Shown piece after piece: positions 60,815 through 64,000 of a stretch of DNA of 64,000 nt. The position numbers were made by a program, and so were the translations under genes. Location of the stretch: assembly GCF_000359745.1 (NCBI RefSeq), contig NZ_AQHN01000084.1, positions 496,001 through 560,000 of the forward strand, in the 5' to 3' direction. This DNA comes from Rhizobium freirei PRF 81 (GTDB lineage: Bacteria > Pseudomonadota > Alphaproteobacteria > Rhizobiales > Rhizobiaceae). Below the pieces are notes generated by a model. That model had not been told where the DNA came from. It worked only from the letters and a program-made list of their open reading frames with translations, and did no database searches. Every line of letters begins with the position of its first letter. The stretch's first letter is position 1.

Positions 60815-60967
60815 TCACTCCTCTCCAACGGTCTTTGTCGTCTGAGCGAAGAGGCCTTTCTTGCCATTCTCGGTCACCGGAGCGACGCGATAATGCTGCC
60901 GCATCTTCTCTGGAGAGACCGTGATCTTCCGGCTGTTCGAAGTGTTCGAGCAATGGAGGTCGATCAT
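60815..60967 (-). pseudogene. N-terminal stump of a second GST gene (YfcG/Ure2p type)
   Basis: 50-codon frame starting ATG 60967, reading MIDLHCSNTSNSRKITVSPE, then RQHYRVAPV, before diverging and stopping 2 bp before the intact GST start. MIDL..xxTxNxxKIT...E....YR..PV is the start of YfcG/Ure2p-type glutathione S-transferases, a different subgroup from the intact neighbour. The remainder of the gene is missing. It may still act as a leader ORF for the intact GST. Confidence 0.6.
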
Positions 60968-61094
60968 CCTTTGGCCCTCAGCGGCGGCGCCCATGGCCCT
61001 TCCTTGGTACGATCACCAGGTTTGACGGTCGTGTCAAGAATGAACCGGGATAGCCAAGGCCTCCAACTGTGTAGCGGTGACTTTCAAATGGGAA

Positions 61095-61120
61095 GCCGGG
61101 GCTGTCTATGTCGCCCCGGC
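61095..61120. terminator. Hairpin after the DJ-1/PfpI gene
   Basis: GCCGGGGC / GCCCCGGC, perfect 8-bp stem with a 10-nt loop, followed on the plus strand by CTGTTTT and on the minus strand by TTCCC. It lies 91 bp past the PfpI stop in the gap between genes. The other gap sequence (60968-61210) shows no gene. Confidence 0.4.
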
Positions 61121-61210
61121 CTGTTTTCCGATGCTGCTGTGATGGTTGGAACTCGCGGTTGCGAACGATTTCGGCGCGGGCAAGCTCCTCGCTAGTTCCG
61201 TGAGCAGGCG

Positions 61211-61900
61211 CTACTTGCCTTGCTTGCGCAACGCCTCGATTAGAAGTTCGGCGGCTGGGCCGGAAGACGCCGGATTCTGCCCAGTGATCAATCGGCCATC
61301 GACGACGGTGTGGACACCCCAATCCTTGACTTTCGAGAAGATAGCTCCGAGGCTCAGCAGCTCGTCTTCCACCAGGAACGGCACGATCTCGGTCAGGCCG
61401 ACGGCTTCCTCTTCGCCGTTGGTGAAGCCAGTCACGCTCCGTCCGGCCACGAAGGGCGTGCCGTCGGAGTTCCTCACACGATGCAGAACGCCAGGCGCAT
61501 GGCATACAAGAGCGATGGTCTTGCCGGCGGCGACAAAGGATTCGATCAGGCTGATCGAGTCCGGATCCTCAGCGAGATCCCACATCGGCCCATGGCCGCC
61601 CGGATAGAATACCGTATCGAAGTCCTCCTGCTTCACGCTGCTGAGGCGCACCGTGTCGGCGAGTTGCGCCTTGGCGGCTTCGTCGGCATTGAAGCGCCGG
61701 GTCAAGTCGGTCTGGAAAGAGGGCTCGTCGCTCTTCGGGTCCAGTGGCGGCTGGCCGCCCTTGGGCGATGCGAGGGTAATTTCTGCGCCGGCGTCCTTGA
61801 ATGCATAGTACGGTGCCGCCAGTTCCTCCAGCCAGAAGCCGGTCTTGCGACCGGTACTGCCAAGCTGATCGTGCGACGTCAAAACCATAAGAATTTTCAT
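61211..61900 (-). CDS. DJ-1/PfpI-family protein (Hsp31-like)
   Basis: 229 residues. Nucleophile Cys133 with His134 in LVCHAPGVL, the nearby acidic residue Glu25/Glu26 in GFWLEELAAPYYAF, and FYPGGHGPMWDLAEDP. This is the Hsp31/HchA-like branch, whose members show glyoxalase III, chaperone or deglycase activity (the last is disputed). Cytoplasmic. It is upstream of nothing on its strand except a hairpin, and sits among detoxification genes (GST, tautomerase, SDR). Confidence 0.9.
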   Translation of the reverse strand: MKILMVLTSHDQLGSTGRKTGFWLEELAAPYYAFKDAGAEITLASPKGGQPPLDPKSDEPSFQTDLTRRFNADEAAKAQLADTVRLSSVKQEDFDTVFYPGGHGPMWDLAEDPDSISLIESFVAAGKTIALVCHAPGVLHRVRNSDGTPFVAGRSVTGFTNGEEEAVGLTEIVPFLVEDELLSLGAIFSKVKDWGVHTVVDGRLITGQNPASSGPAAELLIEALRKQGK

Positions 61901-62086
61901 TTCAACCTCCTAATGTGTCCGGTCCAAAGTTGCTGTTGTCTTTTGCTGCGGTCGTGGCCAATCGCTTATCTGCCATCGTTCTCGTTCGGCTTGCGCCCGA
62001 TCGATGCTGCCGGCGACGAGATGCCTCATGTTGCGTTTGTCGGGAGCCTCAAAGGAGGCTCCGCCTCTCGGGATGCACCAGCGGGT

Positions 62087-62359
62087 TCAGTTGCTAGTGC
62101 CATCTTCTTGGGGCTTTTTTGAAGCCGAACCTTGTGCGGCCAGCTTGTTGCGATATTCGGCAACGGGCATGCCGCCCCAGCCCCAGTCTTCCATCTCCAC
62201 TTCCTCGACGACCACCCAGGTCCATTCCGGCGGCTTGCCGAGTACATCGAACAGAACCTGGCTGATGCCCTTGTAAATCTCGGCCTTCTGCGCGGCCGTC
62301 GTGCGATCGACCCCGGGCTCCGTGCCTTCTCGGGTTAGTTTAACAGTAACGAATGGCAT
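62087..62359 (-). CDS. 4-Oxalocrotonate tautomerase-family protein
   Basis: 90 residues. After Met removal the N-terminal residue is Pro (MPFVTVKLTREGTE), the catalytic base of the family. AQKAEIYKGISQVLFDVLGKPPEWTWVVVEEVEMEDWGWGG is the standard helix plus strand, and the DWGWGG ending matches the longer 4-OT-like (YusQ/tautomerase) subgroup. The last 15 residues are extra and polar. It follows the SDR gene by 26 bp on the same strand. Confidence 0.88.
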   Translation of the reverse strand: MPFVTVKLTREGTEPGVDRTTAAQKAEIYKGISQVLFDVLGKPPEWTWVVVEEVEMEDWGWGGMPVAEYRNKLAAQGSASKKPQEDGTSN

Positions 62360-62385
62360 TGACGTGTCTCCTTTGGGATTTTCGA

Positions 62386-63096
62386 TCAGTGGCCGGCGCT
62401 CTGGCCGCCATCGACATGCAGGATCTCGCCGGTTACGAAGGGCGCGGCTTCGAGATAGAGCACGCCATTGACAATATCTGCGATCTCGCCCATCCGGCCG
62501 ACCGGGTGCAGCGCGCCGAGAAACTCGTGGGTTTCGGGCTTGTGCATCGGGGTCCTGATCACGCCCGGCGCGACTGCATTCACGCGGATGCCGCGACGGG
62601 CATATTCGATTGCGAGGCTCTTCGTTGCGGCAGCGATGCCACCCTTCGACAGCGAAGCGAGAACGGAAGGAACCGAGGACAGCGCATGCTCGACCAGCGT
62701 CGTGGTGATGCTGACGATGTGGCCGCTGCCCTGCGTCTCCATCGCTGCGACGGCTGCCTGAGTGATATAGAAAAAGCCGTTGAGGTTGGTCGAGACGACT
62801 TGGACATATTGTTCAGGAGAATACTCGGTGAAAGGTGCAGCGAGGAAGATGCCGGCATTGTTCACCAGCGTGTCGACGCGACCGAACTGGCGAAGCGCCT
62901 CGGCGATGACGCGCTGGCCTGTCTCAGGATTGCCGATGTCGCCGGCGATGGTGAGAACGTCGGGATCGCTGGACGGTTTGATCGACCGCGATGTGGCGAC
63001 GATGCAATAGTTGCGGTTGAGATAGGCCTTGACCAGGGCCTCGCCGATGCCTTGCGATGCGCCGGTGATGACGGCGACTTTGCGTTCCTTGCTCAT
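62386..63096 (-). CDS. Short-chain dehydrogenase/reductase
   Basis: 236 residues from ATG 63096 (MSKERKVAVITGASQGIGEALVKAYL). NAD(P)-binding TGASQGIG, NNAGIF in the middle and IVSITTTLV (catalytic Ser region). At the catalytic position where most SDRs have YxxxK, the segment reads SVPSVLASLSKGGIAAATKS: Lys is present but the Tyr position is Leu. It is otherwise complete to the C-terminal ILHVDGGQSAGH. Probably cotranscribed with the tautomerase gene. Confidence 0.9.
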   Translation of the reverse strand: MSKERKVAVITGASQGIGEALVKAYLNRNYCIVATSRSIKPSSDPDVLTIAGDIGNPETGQRVIAEALRQFGRVDTLVNNAGIFLAAPFTEYSPEQYVQVVSTNLNGFFYITQAAVAAMETQGSGHIVSITTTLVEHALSSVPSVLASLSKGGIAAATKSLAIEYARRGIRVNAVAPGVIRTPMHKPETHEFLGALHPVGRMGEIADIVNGVLYLEAAPFVTGEILHVDGGQSAGH

Positions 63097-63181
63097 GTTC
63101 GAAATCCGATGTTTGCGTTGATCCCGGTTCTTGACCGGACGCAAAAGATCTACATCTCATCGGAATTTGAGCGAATACACG

Positions 63182-64000
63182 CTATTCGGAAGACATTCTT
63201 CCGATATTCGGTTGAATATTGGCATGATCGGCCTCCACGCTTAAGCGTGCGAAATGAGCCTTGAGTCGTGCGATGGCGAAATCGGCGAAAGCGCGCACCT
63301 TGGGCACCTGAAGCCGGCCGTGCGGCGCAATCAGATGCACGGGCAGCGGCGGCGCCTCGTCGTTCGCAAGCAGGATCTTGAGCGATCCGTCTCGCAGCTG
63401 CGGGGCGATATGATAGGAAAACATACGCGTGACACCCCGCCCGGCGACAGTGCTTGCAACCGCGCCGCGAATGCTGTTGACGATCAGTCGCGGTGTAAAT
63501 TGGACGGCACGCGGCACCGTCGACCCAGGGGCGGGCGGAAAACTCCAGCTATCGATGCCGAAATGCGTCATGGCGACGATCTGGTGGCGGGCAAGATCAG
63601 CCGGCTCACGGATCACCGGATTGGCATCGATATAGCGCGGAGAGGCGGCAACCACGCGGCGCACCTCGCCGACACGAAGAGCCACCAGCGTGGAGTCCGC
63701 AAGATGCGCGATACGTAGCGCCAGATCGATGCCCTCGTCGATCAGATTGGCGGGGCGGTCGAGGAAGTAAAGCCGGACATTGACGGCCGGATGCTCATCC
63801 ATGAAGGCATCGACGATCGGCCGCAGGATCTCCTCGCCGGCCGCGACGGGGGCGGTAATGGTCAACAATCCCCGCGGCGCGGATCGCTCACCGGCCGCGG
63901 CGATGTCGGCCTCCTCGAGGTCAGTCAAAACGCGCCGGCAGGCGACGGCATAGCGTTCGCCTGCTTCGCTCAGCTTGAGCGAGCGCGTGGTGCGGTGAAG
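63182..64000 (-). CDS. LysR-family regulator (5' end outside window)
   Basis: Partial; the frame is open to the window edge. Visible part: end of the helix-turn-helix wing (LHRTTRSLKLSEAGERYAVACRRVL), then GLLTITAPVAAGEEILRPIVDAFM and the effector domain with EGIDLALRIAHLADSTLVALRVGEVRRVVAASPRY. Same strand and upstream of the SDR-tautomerase pair, and probably their regulator. Belongs to the same LysR subgroup as the gene at 22.7 kb. Confidence 0.87.
   Translation of the reverse strand, partial: LHRTTRSLKLSEAGERYAVACRRVLTDLEEADIAAAGERSAPRGLLTITAPVAAGEEILRPIVDAFMDEHPAVNVRLYFLDRPANLIDEGIDLALRIAHLADSTLVALRVGEVRRVVAASPRYIDANPVIREPADLARHQIVAMTHFGIDSWSFPPAPGSTVPRAVQFTPRLIVNSIRGAVASTVAGRGVTRMFSYHIAPQLRDGSLKILLANDEAPPLPVHLIAPHGRLQVPKVRAFADFAIARLKAHFARLSVEADHANIQPNIGRMSSE

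Overview
The window is high-GC, gene-dense alphaproteobacterial DNA, most likely Rhizobium or a close relative (Rhizobiaceae). The grounds are protein content (PuuD-type membrane urate oxidase, PuuE-UraD fusion, FrcA/FrcC-type sugar transporter, rhizobial solute-binding proteins), codon usage, and two paired imperfect palindromes in intergenic DNA that look like rhizobial RIME elements. I see no rRNA, tRNA, CRISPR array, intact insertion sequence, phage gene or replication gene. This reads as a metabolic and accessory region, and the sequence does not say whether it is chromosome or megaplasmid.

Region 1 (about 0.1-19.5 kb) is a nearly complete purine-to-glycerate route. Guanine deaminase and the cytochrome c-linked urate oxidase PuuD overlap by 4 bp. 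UraH and xanthine dehydrogenase XdhA, XdhB and XdhC form one tight minus-strand operon. PuuE-UraD and AllA run divergently from it and end at a strong terminator. Gcl, Hyi, GlxR and a glycerate kinase turn glyoxylate into phosphoglycerate, with an IclR regulator opposite gcl. An AzgA-type purine permease closes the block. Only the allantoate-hydrolysing step is not seen. A Phd/PIN toxin-antitoxin pair with a clear palindromic operator interrupts the block at 10 kb.

Region 2 (19.5-30 kb) is mixed accessory DNA. It holds a 0.7 kb gene-poor gap, an orphan hypothetical gene, a GST/PNPOx-fold pair opposite a LysR gene, an MFS permease, a diaminopropionate ammonia-lyase/M20 amidohydrolase pair downstream of a frameshifted Lrp-type regulator, and a MarR regulator with a Cys-rich tail next to a secreted protein.

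Region 3 (30.3-46.7 kb) holds two uptake-and-hydrolysis systems. The first is a LysR gene with a dipeptide-type ABC transporter, a cytoplasmic beta-lactamase-fold hydrolase and an AbgB-like M20 enzyme. The second is a minus-strand run: ROK regulator, M20 deacylase, two paralogous sugar-type binding proteins, permease, YhfX-type PLP racemase and ATPase. The second is the best candidate for an undescribed system, because sugar-type transport is combined with amino-acid enzymes.

Region 4 (47.2-56.7 kb) is a branched-chain amino acid cluster. An AraC-type regulator faces an SDR dehydrogenase, thiolase, acyl-CoA dehydrogenase and the four branched-chain 2-oxoacid dehydrogenase genes, together consistent with isoleucine breakdown. 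Region 5 (57-64 kb) contains LysR, SnoaL-like, MYG1, GST, DJ-1/PfpI, tautomerase and SDR genes, mixed with three gene stumps (SDR start, phzF end, GST start). That mixture suggests an eroding accessory segment.
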